From JAGVSZ01 sp035456405 (lineage in GTDB: Bacteria > Pseudomonadota > Gammaproteobacteria > Burkholderiales > SG8-39), in assembly GCA_035456405.1 (NCBI GenBank), contig DATIDG010000064.1, positions 49,665-113,664 on the forward strand: 64,000 nt of DNA, in the 5' to 3' direction. Of this stretch, positions 1 to 8,470 are shown piece after piece. Within the stretch, counting starts at the first letter, position 1, and every line of letters begins with the position of its first letter. The notes beneath the pieces are model-generated. The model was not told the DNA's origin and searched no databases. It worked only from the letters and a program-made list of their open reading frames with translations. A program made the position numbers and the translations under genes.

Positions 1-158
1 ACGAGGTCTGGCTGTCCTCCTCCGCGCGCGAGATTCTGCCGGTCGTCACCGTCGACGGCAAGCGGGTCGGGACCGGGAAGCCGGGACCGATCTATGCGCG
101 GATGCACCAGCTCTTCCAGGACTACAAGGCGCGCACGCGGGCCGCGGCTCATGCCTGA
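1..158 (+). CDS. Class IV aminotransferase (D-amino-acid transaminase type), C-terminal end only
   Basis: The open frame enters from the left edge with its first full codon at 3 and stops at TGA 156–158, leaving 51 residues. The stretch EVWLSSSAREILPVV, followed by a V-DG-V-G-GKPGP segment and a helical tail, is the usual C-terminus of PLP-dependent class IV enzymes (D-alanine or branched-chain aminotransferase-like). These enzymes move amino groups between amino and keto acids in the cytoplasm. Its stop overlaps the next start (ATG 151) by 8 bases. In betaproteobacteria a dat gene commonly precedes ybeD–lipB–lipA, so Dat is the favoured identity. The catalytic lysine region lies outside the window, so substrate specificity cannot be judged. 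Confidence 0.75.
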   Translation, partial: EVWLSSSAREILPVVTVDGKRVGTGKPGPIYARMHQLFQDYKARTRAAAHA

Positions 159-423
159 GCAGGACACCCCGACGCGCCTCGCCTTTCCGTGCGACTTCCC
201 GATCAAGGTCATGGGGAAGCGCCAGGCGGCGTTCGCGCAGACGATCGTGGACATCGTGAAGCGTCACGCGCCCGACTTCGACCCGGCGACCCTGGAGATG
301 CGCACGAGCCGGGAAGCGACCTATCTCTCCCTCACCCTCACCATCCGCGCGACCTCGCGCGCCCAGCTCGACGACCTCTATCGCGAGCTCTGCGATCATC
401 CGATGGTCACGATGGTGCTTTGA
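151..423 (+). CDS. ybeD: DUF493 / YbeD family protein
   Basis: This 90-residue cytoplasmic protein matches the YbeD (DUF493) family, a small ACT-like alpha/beta fold found next to lipB in many proteobacteria. Its biochemical role is not established. The FPCDFPIKVMG opening, the central ATYLSLTLTIRATS strand and the terminal MVTMVL are typical. The start at ATG 151 is chosen because it gives the family's usual length and an 8-base overlap with the upstream aminotransferase. A longer frame reaches back to 94, but it only reads through the upstream gene. It ends 16 bases before the lipB start, so it is probably cotranscribed with lipB. Confidence 0.85.
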   Translation: MPEQDTPTRLAFPCDFPIKVMGKRQAAFAQTIVDIVKRHAPDFDPATLEMRTSREATYLSLTLTIRATSRAQLDDLYRELCDHPMVTMVL

Positions 424-439
424 CTGAGAAGGGGGAGGG

Positions 440-1129
440 GTGAAGGGCGAAGGGTCGATTCGCGAGGCCGCGGGCGCGCGCAGCGCGCGCCCTTCCCCCA
501 TCCCGCTTCGCCCTTCCCTCGCCGTCCGGCGACTCGGCCTCGTCGAGTACCAGCACGCGTACGACCGGATGCGGGAGTTCAGCGCGGCGCGCACAGCGAC
601 GACGCCCGACGAGCTCTGGCTCCTCGAGCACCCGCCGGTGTACACGCTCGGCCAGGCCGGGAAGCCGGAGCACCTGCTGCGCGAGAACGGGATCCCGGTG
701 GTGCGCGTCGACCGCGGCGGGCAGGTCACCTATCACGGCCCCGGCCAGGTGGTCGCCTACGTACTGCTCGACCTGCGGCGGCGCGGCCTCACCGTGAAAC
801 GGCTCGTTTGCCTGCTCGAGCAGGCGGTGATCGACCTGCTCGCGGGCCACGGGGTCGAGAGCGCACGAAGTCCCGGCGCCCCCGGTGTGTACGTCCACGG
901 CGCGAAAGTCGCGGCGCTCGGCCTGCGCGTGCGCGGCGGCGCCACGTATCACGGCCTGGCGCTGAACGTCGACATGGACCTCGCACCGTTCCGGGATATC
1001 AATCCGTGCGGCTACGAAGGTCTCGCGGTCACGCAACTCGCGGATCTGGGCATCGGGCTGTCGACAGCTGCCGCGGCGGACGCGCTCGCGGAGCGCCTCG
1101 CCGACGCGCTCCGCCAGACGGCGCGCTAG
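440..1129 (+). CDS. lipB: Octanoyltransferase LipB
   Basis: LipB moves the octanoyl group from acyl carrier protein to lipoyl domains of 2-oxoacid dehydrogenases and the glycine cleavage H protein, the first step of lipoic acid synthesis. From the GTG at 440 the protein has 229 residues. It shows the RGGQVTYHGPGQ motif (about 92–103), the PGVYVHGAK segment with the catalytic lysine near 156, and INPCGYEG with the acyl-accepting cysteine near 190. The first ~25 residues are low-complexity Ala/Arg/Pro and may not belong to the protein, but no better internal ATG precedes the conserved EYQHAYDRM region. LipA follows about 110 bases downstream. Confidence 0.93.
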   Translation: MKGEGSIREAAGARSARPSPIPLRPSLAVRRLGLVEYQHAYDRMREFSAARTATTPDELWLLEHPPVYTLGQAGKPEHLLRENGIPVVRVDRGGQVTYHGPGQVVAYVLLDLRRRGLTVKRLVCLLEQAVIDLLAGHGVESARSPGAPGVYVHGAKVAALGLRVRGGATYHGLALNVDMDLAPFRDINPCGYEGLAVTQLADLGIGLSTAAAADALAERLADALRQTAR

Positions 1130-1225
1130 AGCACTTCGGGGGGGAGAAGAACTTGGCTCGTCGACGATCGCATTGACTGCCTTGCGACCGGCAACTTCTG
1201 GGCGGACTACCAGCCCGGGAAAGCA

Positions 1226-1231
1226 TAGACT
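1226..1231 (+). promoter_or_regulatory. Possible -10 box close to lipA
   Basis: TAGACT stands 8 bases before the lipA ATG in otherwise GC-rich DNA. No convincing -35 element is present 17 bases upstream. If used, it would give a very short or leaderless transcript. Confidence 0.3.
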
Positions 1232-1239
1232 CTCACCCC

Positions 1240-2181
1240 ATGCCGTCGGTCACGGACAAGCAGAAGGGCGCCGCCAAGACGGCACGCATCCCGATCAAGA
1301 TCGTCCCGGCGCCGCCGCTCAGGAAGCCGGAGTGGATCCGCGTGAAGGCGCCGGGCGCCGGCTCGCGCTTCCACGACATCAAGCGGATCCTGCGCGACCA
1401 CCGGCTGCACACGGTCTGCGAAGAAGCCTCGTGCCCGAACATCGGCGAGTGCTTTGGCAAGGGCACCGCGACGTTCATGATCATGGGGGACAAGTGCACC
1501 CGCCGCTGCCCGTTCTGCGACGTCGGGCATGGCCGGCCCGATCCCCTCGACGCCGACGAGCCGGTCAATCTCGCCCGGACCATCGCTGCGCTGCGGCTTT
1601 CCTATGTGGTGGTCACCAGCGTGGACCGCGACGACCTCCGCGACGGCGGTGCGCAGCACTTCGTCGACTGCATCCGCGCAGTCCGGGAACATTCACCCGC
1701 GACGGCGATCGAAATCCTAGTGCCCGATTTCCGCGGACGGCTGGAACGGGCCCTCGACGTGCTCGACGCCGCGCCCCCGGACGTGATGAACCACAACCTC
1801 GAAACGGTGCCACGCCTGTACCGTCAGGCCCGTCCCGGCTCGGATTACGCCCACTCGCTGCGGCTGCTCAAGGACTTCAAGGCTCGCCATCCCGCGGTGC
1901 CGACGAAATCGGGGCTGATGGTCGGGCTGGGCGAGACCGACGAGGAAATCCTCGCGGTGATGCGCGACCTGCGCGCGCACGGCGTGGACATGCTCACGAT
2001 CGGCCAGTACCTCGCCCCGTCGGCGCACCACCTGCCGGTCGCGCGCTACGCGCATCCGGACGTGTTCGCGATGTTCGAGGGCGAGGCGCAGGCGATGGGG
2101 TTCACTCATGCCGCGGTCGGCCCGATGGTGCGTTCGAGCTACCACGCCGATCGGCAGGCGCATCGGGCTGGCGTGGTGTGA
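1240..2181 (+). CDS. lipA: Lipoyl synthase LipA
   Basis: LipA is a radical-SAM enzyme that inserts two sulfurs into the octanoyl chain placed by LipB. The 313-residue product has the auxiliary cluster cysteines C60, C65 and C71 (CX4CX5C) and the radical-SAM cysteines C86, C90 and C93 (CX3CX2C). It ends with the RSSYHAD motif whose serine ligates the auxiliary cluster. The length is normal and the fold looks complete. The upstream spacer (1130–1239) holds only a weak -10-like hexamer. The next gene begins 41 bases downstream on the same strand. Confidence 0.97.
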   Translation: MPSVTDKQKGAAKTARIPIKIVPAPPLRKPEWIRVKAPGAGSRFHDIKRILRDHRLHTVCEEASCPNIGECFGKGTATFMIMGDKCTRRCPFCDVGHGRPDPLDADEPVNLARTIAALRLSYVVVTSVDRDDLRDGGAQHFVDCIRAVREHSPATAIEILVPDFRGRLERALDVLDAAPPDVMNHNLETVPRLYRQARPGSDYAHSLRLLKDFKARHPAVPTKSGLMVGLGETDEEILAVMRDLRAHGVDMLTIGQYLAPSAHHLPVARYAHPDVFAMFEGEAQAMGFTHAAVGPMVRSSYHADRQAHRAGVV

Positions 2182-2222
2182 AGCGCCGCTGGCGGGCGGC
2201 GGGCTCCGGAGGAGGCAGGTAT

Positions 2223-2765
2223 ATGGCAGTGGCTCACGAGATGCTGCGCGCGGTCGCGGTTGCCGCGGCGTTCGTCGGTTTCGCCTTCGGTGCCGCTGCG
2301 GCAGGGCCAGTCCAGGTCGACGCATCCGCTCCCGAGCTCGACTTCCGGCTCGCCAACGGCAAGCTCGTCAAAGCGCGGGACCTGCACGGGAAGGTCGTCG
2401 TCACGATGATCTGGGCCACGTGGAGCCCAGCCGCGCGGATGCAGCTCGGCGATCTCCAGCGCCTGTATGCGGGCAGCCGGGGCAAGGGGCTCGAGGTCCT
2501 CGCCCTGTCGATCGACGAGAGCATCGGCGAGGTGCGCGAGTTCTGGCGTGCACGCGGCTACACGATGCCCGTGGCGATGCGCAGCGACGCGTTCTTCGAG
2601 CACTACGGCCGCGTCACCACGACGCCGATGTACTACATCGTGGACCGCCATGGCATGCTGCGGCACCGGATCGCCGGCACGCTTGCGCCGGAAAAGCTCG
2701 AGGCCCTGGTCACGCCCCTCGTCGCCGAGCCGGCGCCCTCGGAGCGCTTCGCGGCGCAGCGCTGA
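2223..2765 (+). CDS. Exported thioredoxin-fold protein lacking all cysteines
   Basis: This 180-residue protein has an N-terminal signal-like hydrophobic stretch (about 7–27), then a TlpA/redoxin-type thioredoxin fold. The pattern is VVVTMIWATWSPAAR, a central LEVLALSIDES strand, the TTTP cis-proline loop and YYIVDRHGMLRHR. In active relatives the WATW segment runs into C-x-x-C; here it reads WSPAA (residues 67–71), and no cysteine occurs anywhere. It therefore cannot do dithiol chemistry and may act as a binding or chaperone-like periplasmic protein. The ATG at 2223 is preceded by GGAGGAGGCAG, a strong ribosome site. The family call is firm; the role is unknown. Confidence 0.8.
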   Translation: MAVAHEMLRAVAVAAAFVGFAFGAAAAGPVQVDASAPELDFRLANGKLVKARDLHGKVVVTMIWATWSPAARMQLGDLQRLYAGSRGKGLEVLALSIDESIGEVREFWRARGYTMPVAMRSDAFFEHYGRVTTTPMYYIVDRHGMLRHRIAGTLAPEKLEALVTPLVAEPAPSERFAAQR

Positions 2766-2811
2766 CTATCCGCCAGCCCTTTCCCTACCTCGTCCCGGAA
2801 GGAGTCCGTCC

Positions 2812-3504
2812 ATGCAGTCTGCGATTGCCGTGCTCGGGCTTGTCGCGGGTCTCGCCATCGGCGCCCCCGCGGGAGCCCAGTCGCTGGCGAGCCTGAGCAA
2901 TCAGGACGCGGTCGCCGGCCTGAAGGACGCCCTGATCCAGAGCTCCGGAAAGGCGGTGAGCCAACTCGGCGCGGCCGACGGATTCCTCGGCGACGCGAAG
3001 GTGAAGATCCCGCTCCCCGATTCGATCAAGCGCGTCGAGAGCGCCCTGCGGATGGTCGGAATGGGCAAGCAGGCCGACGAGCTCGTCGTCAGCATGAACC
3101 GCGCGGCCGAGATGGCGGTGAAGGAGGCGACGCCGATCCTGACCGACTCGGTCAGGAAGATGAGCGTCCAGGACGCGAAGGGCATCCTGACCGGCGGCGA
3201 CGACTCGGCAACGCAGTACTTCCGCCGCACGACCTCCGAGCAGCTCACGCAGCGCTTCCTGCCCATCGTGAAGAAGATGACCGCCAAGGTGCAGCTCGCC
3301 GAGCAGTACAACAATCTCGCCGGGCAGGCCGCGACCTTCGGGCTGGTGAAGCAGGAAGACGCGAACATCGACAATTACGTGACGCGCAAGGCGCTCGACG
3401 GGCTCTTTTTCGTGATCGCGGAGCAGGAACGCGCGATCCGCAAGGACCCGGTCGGCGCGGCGACCGGGATGGCGAAGAAGGTGTTCGGGATGCTGGGCAA
3501 GTAG
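2812..3504 (+). CDS. DUF4197 exported protein
   Basis: The product has 230 residues with a signal peptide (about 1–22, ending APAGAQ). The rest is mostly helical and matches DUF4197: repeated LKDAL and VESALRMVGMGKQADELV segments, a central TQYFRRTT motif and the terminal GLFFVIAEQERAIRKDP block. The family occurs widely in proteobacteria and has no defined biochemical function. The ATG at 2812 has GGAAGGAGT just upstream. It follows the cysteine-free thioredoxin-like gene by 46 bases on the same strand, so the two may share a transcript. A long perfect hairpin lies 9 bases after the stop. Confidence 0.85.
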   Translation: MQSAIAVLGLVAGLAIGAPAGAQSLASLSNQDAVAGLKDALIQSSGKAVSQLGAADGFLGDAKVKIPLPDSIKRVESALRMVGMGKQADELVVSMNRAAEMAVKEATPILTDSVRKMSVQDAKGILTGGDDSATQYFRRTTSEQLTQRFLPIVKKMTAKVQLAEQYNNLAGQAATFGLVKQEDANIDNYVTRKALDGLFFVIAEQERAIRKDPVGAATGMAKKVFGMLGK

Positions 3505-3513
3505 CGGCTTGGT

Positions 3514-3540
3514 GCAGAACACCTCGCCGAGGTGTTCTGC
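3514..3540. terminator. Perfect 13-bp inverted repeat between convergent genes
   Basis: GCAGAACACCTCG and its exact reverse complement are separated by one base (stem about 12 bp once a loop forms). It sits in the 41-base gap between the convergent DUF4197 and polA genes, where a two-way terminator is expected. No T-run follows on either strand, so factor-independent termination is not certain. Confidence 0.45.
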
Positions 3541-3545
3541 AACGC

Positions 3546-6326
3546 TCAGTGGGCCTCGTCCCAGTTCCGTCCCACGCCGACGTCGACGACGAGCGGCACC
3601 TGCAGGCTCGCCACGCCTGACATCAGCGCCGGCAGTTGGCCCTTCACCCGCTTGAGCTCGGCTTCCGGCGTCTCGAGCACCAGCTCGTCGTGGACCTGCA
3701 TGACGAGTTTCGTGCCCAGGCCTTCGCCGTCGATCCATCTCTGCACCGCGACCATCGCGAGCTTGATAAGGTCCGCCGCGGTGCCCTGCATCGGGGCGTT
3801 GATCGCGGCGCGCTCGGCGCCCGCGCGGCGGCCCTGGTTGCCGGCGCGGATCTCGGGCAGCCACAGCCGCCGGCCGAAGACCGTCTCGACGTAGCCCTGC
3901 TCGCGCGCGGTCTGGCGCGTCGTCTCCATGTAGCGCGCGACGCCGGGATAGCGCGTGAAATAGCTGTCGATGTACGCCTGCGCGGTCGCGCGCTCGAGCC
4001 CGAGCTGCTGGGCGAGCCCGAACGCGCTCATCCCGTAGATCAGCCCAAAGTTGATCGTCTTCGCGTAGCGGCGCTCCTCCGCGGTCACCTCCCGCGGTTC
4101 GCGCCCGAAGATCTCCGCCGCGGTCGCGCGGTGGATGTCGTCGCCGCGCGCGAAGGCGCCGAGCAGGCCCTCGTCGCCGGAGATGTGCGCCATGATCCGC
4201 AGCTCGACCTGCGAGTAGTCCGCCGACACTATCGCGTGCCCGGCCGGCGCGACGAACGCCTCGCGGATGCGCCGGCCTTCCGCGGTGCGGACCGGAATGT
4301 TCTGCAGGTTCGGGTCGTTTGACGCGAGGCGGCCGGTGACTGCCGTCGCCTGGCCGTAGTTGGTGTGCACGCGCCCGGTCCGCGGGTTGACCATGCGCGG
4401 CAGCTTGTCGGTGTAGGTCGACTTCAGCTTGGAGACCGCGCGGTACTCGAGCAGCGTCTTCGGAAGCGGGTAGTCGAGCGCGAGCTTCTCGAGCACGTCC
4501 TCGTCGGTGGACGGCGCGCCGGTGGCGGTCTTCTTCAGGACCGGAAGCTTCAGCCGCTCGAAGAAGATCTCGCCGATCTGTTTCGGCGAGTTCAGGTTGA
4601 ACGGCTGCCCAGCCTCGGCATGGGCCTTCTGCTCCAGCTCCAGCATCCGCTGGCCGAGCTCGTGCCCCTGACGCTCGAGCAGCGCCGCGTCGACCAGGAC
4701 GCCGTTGCGCTCCATGCGGAACAGCACTTCGCGCACCGGCATCTCGATCGACTCGTACACGAACTTGAGCTTCGCGTCGGCCGCAACGCGCGGATAGAGC
4801 GCCCGGTGCAGACGCAGCGTGATATCCGCGTCCTCCGCCGAGTACTCGGTCGCGCGTTCGACGCTGACCTCCTCGAAGCCGATGCGCTGCGCGCCTTTGC
4901 CCGTCACCTCGTCGTAGGTGATCGTCTTGACGCCCAGATGTCGCTCGGCGAGCGTGTCCATGTCGTGGCGAGCGTGGCTCTCGAGCACGTAGGACTGGAG
5001 CAGCGTGTCGTGCGCGACGCCGACCAGCCGCACGCCGTGATTCGCCAGCACGTGCTGGTCGTACTTCAGGTTCTGACCGACCTTCGGCTTCGCGGGGTCT
5101 TCGAGCCATGGTCGCAGCAGCTCGAGCGCCCGCGCCACACCGATCTGATCCGGCGCCCCCGGATAGCGGTGCGCGACGGCGAGGTACGCGGCGTGCCCCG
5201 GTTCCACCGAGAAGGACACGCCCACGAGCTCCGCGGCGAGGGGATCGAGTGACGTGGTCTCGGTGTCGACGCACGCCTCCGGCGCCGCGGCGATGCGCTC
5301 GAGCCAGCGCGCGAGGTCGGTCTCGTTGAGGAGGGTCTCGTACCGCCGCGGTGCTTCCGCGGGAGGGAGCGGCGGCGCGGGCGCGACAACCGGCGGCTCA
5401 TCGCCGTCAGCGCCTTCCACCTCCTTCAGCCAGGTCCTGAAACCGAACCGGCCGAGGAGATCCTTCAGCCACTCGCGGTCGCGGCTGCGCGGCGCGAGGT
5501 CGTCGACCGCGAACGTGAGCGGCACGTCGCACTTCACCGTCGCCAGGCTGCGCCCCTTCGGCAGCCAGTCGCGCGCCTTGCGCAGGTTCTCCCCAGCGAC
5601 GCCCCGGATCTCGTCCGCGTGCGCAAGCACGCCGTCGAGCGAACCGTACTCGCCGATCCACTTCGCCGCGGTCTTCGGTCCGACCTTCTCCACGCCGGGG
5701 ATGTTGTCGACTGCATCGCCGACGAGCGCGAGATAGTCGACGATCTTCTCCGGCGGCACGCCGAACTTCGCCTCGACGCCGGCAGCGTCGAGGCGCTCGT
5801 TCGACATCGTGTTGATCAGCGTGACGCGATCGTCGACGAGCTGCGCGAGGTCCTTGTCGCCAGTCGACACCACTGTGCGGATGCCCGCGTCCGAGGCCGC
5901 GCGCGCGAGCGTCCCGATGACGTCGTCAGCCTCGACACCGTCGACCACCAGCACCGGCCAGCCCATTGCGCGGATCGCCTCCATGAGAGGCTCGATCTGC
6001 GCGGCGAGATCGTCGGGCATCGGCGGGCGGTGCGCCTTGTACTCCGGATACACGTCGTCGCGGAAGGTCTTGCCCTTCGCGTCGAACACGCAGCCGAGGA
6101 AATCTGCCTTGTAGTCGGTGACGAGCCGCCTTAGCATGTTCAGCACGCCGTAGATCGCGCCGGTCGGCTCGCCGGCGGGACTCCTGAGGTCCGGCAGCGC
6201 GTGGAACGCGCGGTAGAGATAGGACGAGCCGTCCACCAGCACCAACAGCTTCGACCTGCTACCGTCCGACTCCGGGGACAAGCGCGGGGACGTAGCCTCC
6301 TCGTTCAAGAGAGAATCCGCAGCCAT
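3546..6326 (-). CDS. polA: DNA polymerase I
   Basis: PolA fills gaps and removes RNA primers in replication and repair. The 926-residue product has all three domains. The 5' nuclease (about 25–320) opens with LVDGSSYLYRAFHALP. The proofreading domain (about 340–520) keeps the DTETTSLD metal motif. The polymerase (about 540–926) shows VSADYSQVELRI (motif A), the KTINFGLIYGMSAFGLA O-helix and VMQVHDELVLE (motif C). The start is unclear: ATG 6326–6324 overlaps the start of the divergent LOG gene, and an in-frame ATG at 6359 lies deeper in it. The conserved sequence begins only about 26 residues in, so an internal TTG or GTG near 6260–6285 may be the true start. Confidence 0.96.
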   Translation of the reverse strand: MAADSLLNEEATSPRLSPESDGSRSKLLVLVDGSSYLYRAFHALPDLRSPAGEPTGAIYGVLNMLRRLVTDYKADFLGCVFDAKGKTFRDDVYPEYKAHRPPMPDDLAAQIEPLMEAIRAMGWPVLVVDGVEADDVIGTLARAASDAGIRTVVSTGDKDLAQLVDDRVTLINTMSNERLDAAGVEAKFGVPPEKIVDYLALVGDAVDNIPGVEKVGPKTAAKWIGEYGSLDGVLAHADEIRGVAGENLRKARDWLPKGRSLATVKCDVPLTFAVDDLAPRSRDREWLKDLLGRFGFRTWLKEVEGADGDEPPVVAPAPPLPPAEAPRRYETLLNETDLARWLERIAAAPEACVDTETTSLDPLAAELVGVSFSVEPGHAAYLAVAHRYPGAPDQIGVARALELLRPWLEDPAKPKVGQNLKYDQHVLANHGVRLVGVAHDTLLQSYVLESHARHDMDTLAERHLGVKTITYDEVTGKGAQRIGFEEVSVERATEYSAEDADITLRLHRALYPRVAADAKLKFVYESIEMPVREVLFRMERNGVLVDAALLERQGHELGQRMLELEQKAHAEAGQPFNLNSPKQIGEIFFERLKLPVLKKTATGAPSTDEDVLEKLALDYPLPKTLLEYRAVSKLKSTYTDKLPRMVNPRTGRVHTNYGQATAVTGRLASNDPNLQNIPVRTAEGRRIREAFVAPAGHAIVSADYSQVELRIMAHISGDEGLLGAFARGDDIHRATAAEIFGREPREVTAEERRYAKTINFGLIYGMSAFGLAQQLGLERATAQAYIDSYFTRYPGVARYMETTRQTAREQGYVETVFGRRLWLPEIRAGNQGRRAGAERAAINAPMQGTAADLIKLAMVAVQRWIDGEGLGTKLVMQVHDELVLETPEAELKRVKGQLPALMSGVASLQVPLVVDVGVGRNWDEAH

Positions 6327-7071
6327 GGATGACAGTGTGAAGAAGGAACGGCCCGACAAGCTGCCGAAGCTCGTGGCCGCAGGTCACGACACGCGCGCCT
6401 ACAGCGCGCGGGAGGCGTGGCAGCTGCTCGCGATTATGTCAGAGTTCGTCGAGGCCACCGAGCGGCTCAACCAGGTCCGTCCCGCGGTGTCGATCTTCGG
6501 CAGCGCGCGCACGCCGGAGGATCATCCCTACTTCGCGCTCGCCGAGCGCACGTCGCGCCTGCTTTCGGACGCGGGCTTCACCGTCATCTCCGGCGGGGGA
6601 CCCGGCATCATGGAGGCGGCCAACCGCGGCGCGTTCTTCGGCAGCTCGCCCGCGGTCGGCCTCAACATCGAGCTGCCGCGCGAGCAGTTCGGCAACACCT
6701 ACCAGGACATCAGCCTCTCGTTCCGTCACTTCTTCGCCCGCAAGGTGACCTTCGTGCGCTTCGCGACCGCGTACGTCGTGCTGCCGGGCGGCTTCGGAAC
6801 GCTCGACGAGCTCACCGAGGCGCTCACGCTGGTGCAGACCGGCAAGACGCGCAAGATGCCGATCATCCTCCTGCACGAGCCGTTCTGGCGCGGACTGCTC
6901 GACTGGTTCCGCGACCGGCTGGTGGGCGAAGGCATGATCGACCCCGAGGACATGGGTCTCGTGCAGGTCCACAACGAGCCCGAGCAGGTCGTGGAAACGA
7001 TCTTCCGGCACTACGAGAGCCGCGCGTTCATCCCTTCGCCGGCCGAACGCGAGACGTTCCTCAACCTTTAG
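6325..7071 (+). CDS. LOG-family (TIGR00730) protein, likely nucleoside 5'-monophosphate phosphoribohydrolase
   Basis: The 248-residue Rossmann-type protein carries VSIFGSARTPEDHPY, the GGGPGIMEAANRGA nucleotide-binding loop and the family signature LPGGFGTLDELTEAL. LOG-family enzymes release free bases from nucleotides (cytokinin-like AMP or AMP/GMP). In bacteria many are annotated as lysine-decarboxylase-like by mistake. The first ~50 residues precede the conserved core. ATG 6325 shares bases with the putative polA ATG on the other strand, which makes one of the two starts doubtful. It is followed by DUF2782 after 68 bases. Confidence 0.88.
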   Translation: MDDSVKKERPDKLPKLVAAGHDTRAYSAREAWQLLAIMSEFVEATERLNQVRPAVSIFGSARTPEDHPYFALAERTSRLLSDAGFTVISGGGPGIMEAANRGAFFGSSPAVGLNIELPREQFGNTYQDISLSFRHFFARKVTFVRFATAYVVLPGGFGTLDELTEALTLVQTGKTRKMPIILLHEPFWRGLLDWFRDRLVGEGMIDPEDMGLVQVHNEPEQVVETIFRHYESRAFIPSPAERETFLNL

Positions 7072-7139
7072 GCCTTTCGGATGAGCTGGCCGCGCGATCG
7101 ATTCTGCTAGACTTGAATTGAATTCAAGGATTTCATGTC

Positions 7140-7475
7140 ATGCGCCGCCTGCTCGCCGCCGCCGCCTTCGCCGCCATGCTTCCGGCCGTCGCGCAGCAGG
7201 TGGCCCCGCCACCCCAGCTCGAACCGATTCCCGAAGCACCGGCGGGAGTCGGCATCGACCCGGCGGAGCAGGCGGCCGAGCTGGGCATCACCATCCGGCC
7301 CGGCGACAAGGTCGAGCGGTACACGCTCGACGGGCAGCAGTATCTGGTGGTGACCACGCAGTGGGGGACGGAGTATCACCTGATCGAGGCGCTTCCCGGT
7401 TTCGCGCCGTTCGCGGGCTGGCAGCCGGGGGACTCCGGCGTGCGAGTCCCGATGTGGAGGGTCCTCGAGTGGTGA
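7140..7475 (+). CDS. DUF2782 exported protein
   Basis: This 111-residue protein has a short signal peptide (about 1–19, ending AVAQQ), a proline-rich linker and a compact domain. The domain contains GDKVERYTLDGQQYLVVT followed by GTEYHLIEALPGF, the pattern of DUF2782. The family is known mainly from betaproteobacteria beside polA and thrB and has no assigned function. The ATG has AAGGATTTCATGTC upstream, with AAGGA as the ribosome site. The spacer before it contains a TAGACT hexamer that could be a -10 box. The next start is 34 bases after its stop. Confidence 0.85.
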   Translation: MRRLLAAAAFAAMLPAVAQQVAPPPQLEPIPEAPAGVGIDPAEQAAELGITIRPGDKVERYTLDGQQYLVVTTQWGTEYHLIEALPGFAPFAGWQPGDSGVRVPMWRVLEW

Positions 7476-7509
7476 GCGGCACCGCGCTCGACCCGCACGG
7501 CCGCGGCGC

Positions 7510-8457
7510 ATGTCGGTCTATACCAAGGTCACGCAGAGCCAGCTCGACGACTGGCTGAAGCGCTACCCCGTCGGCGCCCTCACCGAGCTGAAGGGCATTG
7601 CCGCCGGCATTGAAAACACCAACTACTTCGTCACGACCACCCACGGCCGTTACGTCCTCACGCTGTTCGAACGGCTGCCTGCCGAGAGCCTGCCCTTCTA
7701 TCTCGGCCTGATGGCGCACCTCGCCTGCCACGGAATCCCCTGTCCCGCGCCGATCGTCGATCACTCGAACGGTCTGTACTCGACGCTCAACGGGAAGCCG
7801 GCCGCGCTGGTCACGCGGCTGACGGGCGCGCCGGTGACCGCTCCGGCGCCCGCGCATTGCGCGCGGGTCGGCGCCGTCCTCGCCGGCATGCATCTCGCGG
7901 GACAGTCGTTCGAGGGCGCGCTCGAGAACCCGCGCGGGCCGAAGTGGTGGCGCGGGACCGCGTCGCAGGTCGCGCCGTTCCTCGACGACGCGCGCAAGCG
8001 GCTGCTCGAGTCGGAGCTCGAGTTCCAGTCGCGCTATCGCTTTCGGGACCTGCCGCGCGGCCCGATCCACGCCGACCTCTTCCGCGACAACGTGCTCTGG
8101 GACGGCGTCCGAATCGGAGGAGTGATCGATTTCTACTTCGCCGGCGTGGACGCGTGGCTGTTCGACGTGGCGGTGACGCTGAACGACTGGTGCGTGCACG
8201 CCGACGGCGAGATCGACCGCGAGCGCGCCATGGCGCTGCTCGACGCGTACCACGGGGCGCGGCCGTTCACCGCGATCGAGCGCGGCGCATGGCCGGTCAT
8301 GCTGCGCGCGGCGAGCCTGCGCTTCTGGCTCTCGCGGCTCCACGATTTCCTGCTCCCGCGGCCGGGGGAGCTCGTCCACGCGCACGACCCGGAGCACTTC
8401 CGACGCATCCTCGCGCTGCGCATCCGCGACGAGCACGACCTGCCGTTCGTCGGGTGA
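7510..8457 (+). CDS. thrB: Homoserine kinase, type II (APH fold)
   Basis: ThrB phosphorylates homoserine with ATP on the threonine branch of the aspartate pathway. The 315-residue protein is of the aminoglycoside-phosphotransferase-like type rather than the GHMP kinase type. It has the GIENTNYFV N-lobe motif, the catalytic loop GPIHADLFRDNVLW (Brenner motif with H and D) and VIDFYFAG with the metal-binding aspartate. The length is standard. In betaproteobacteria this form usually lies near polA, as here. It runs directly into the following membrane protein gene (13-base gap), so the two are likely cotranscribed. Confidence 0.95.
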   Translation: MSVYTKVTQSQLDDWLKRYPVGALTELKGIAAGIENTNYFVTTTHGRYVLTLFERLPAESLPFYLGLMAHLACHGIPCPAPIVDHSNGLYSTLNGKPAALVTRLTGAPVTAPAPAHCARVGAVLAGMHLAGQSFEGALENPRGPKWWRGTASQVAPFLDDARKRLLESELEFQSRYRFRDLPRGPIHADLFRDNVLWDGVRIGGVIDFYFAGVDAWLFDVAVTLNDWCVHADGEIDRERAMALLDAYHGARPFTAIERGAWPVMLRAASLRFWLSRLHDFLLPRPGELVHAHDPEHFRRILALRIRDEHDLPFVG

Positions 8458-8470
8458 GGAGTCCGGTACC

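Noticed and set aside
1130..1224. Short coding-like stretch between lipB and lipA
   Set aside because: No start codon with a ribosome site and no recognisable family; probably chance in GC-rich DNA.
1173..2222. Upstream extension of the thioredoxin-like frame
   Set aside because: It reads through lipA in another frame; the ribosome site and signal peptide place the start at 2223.
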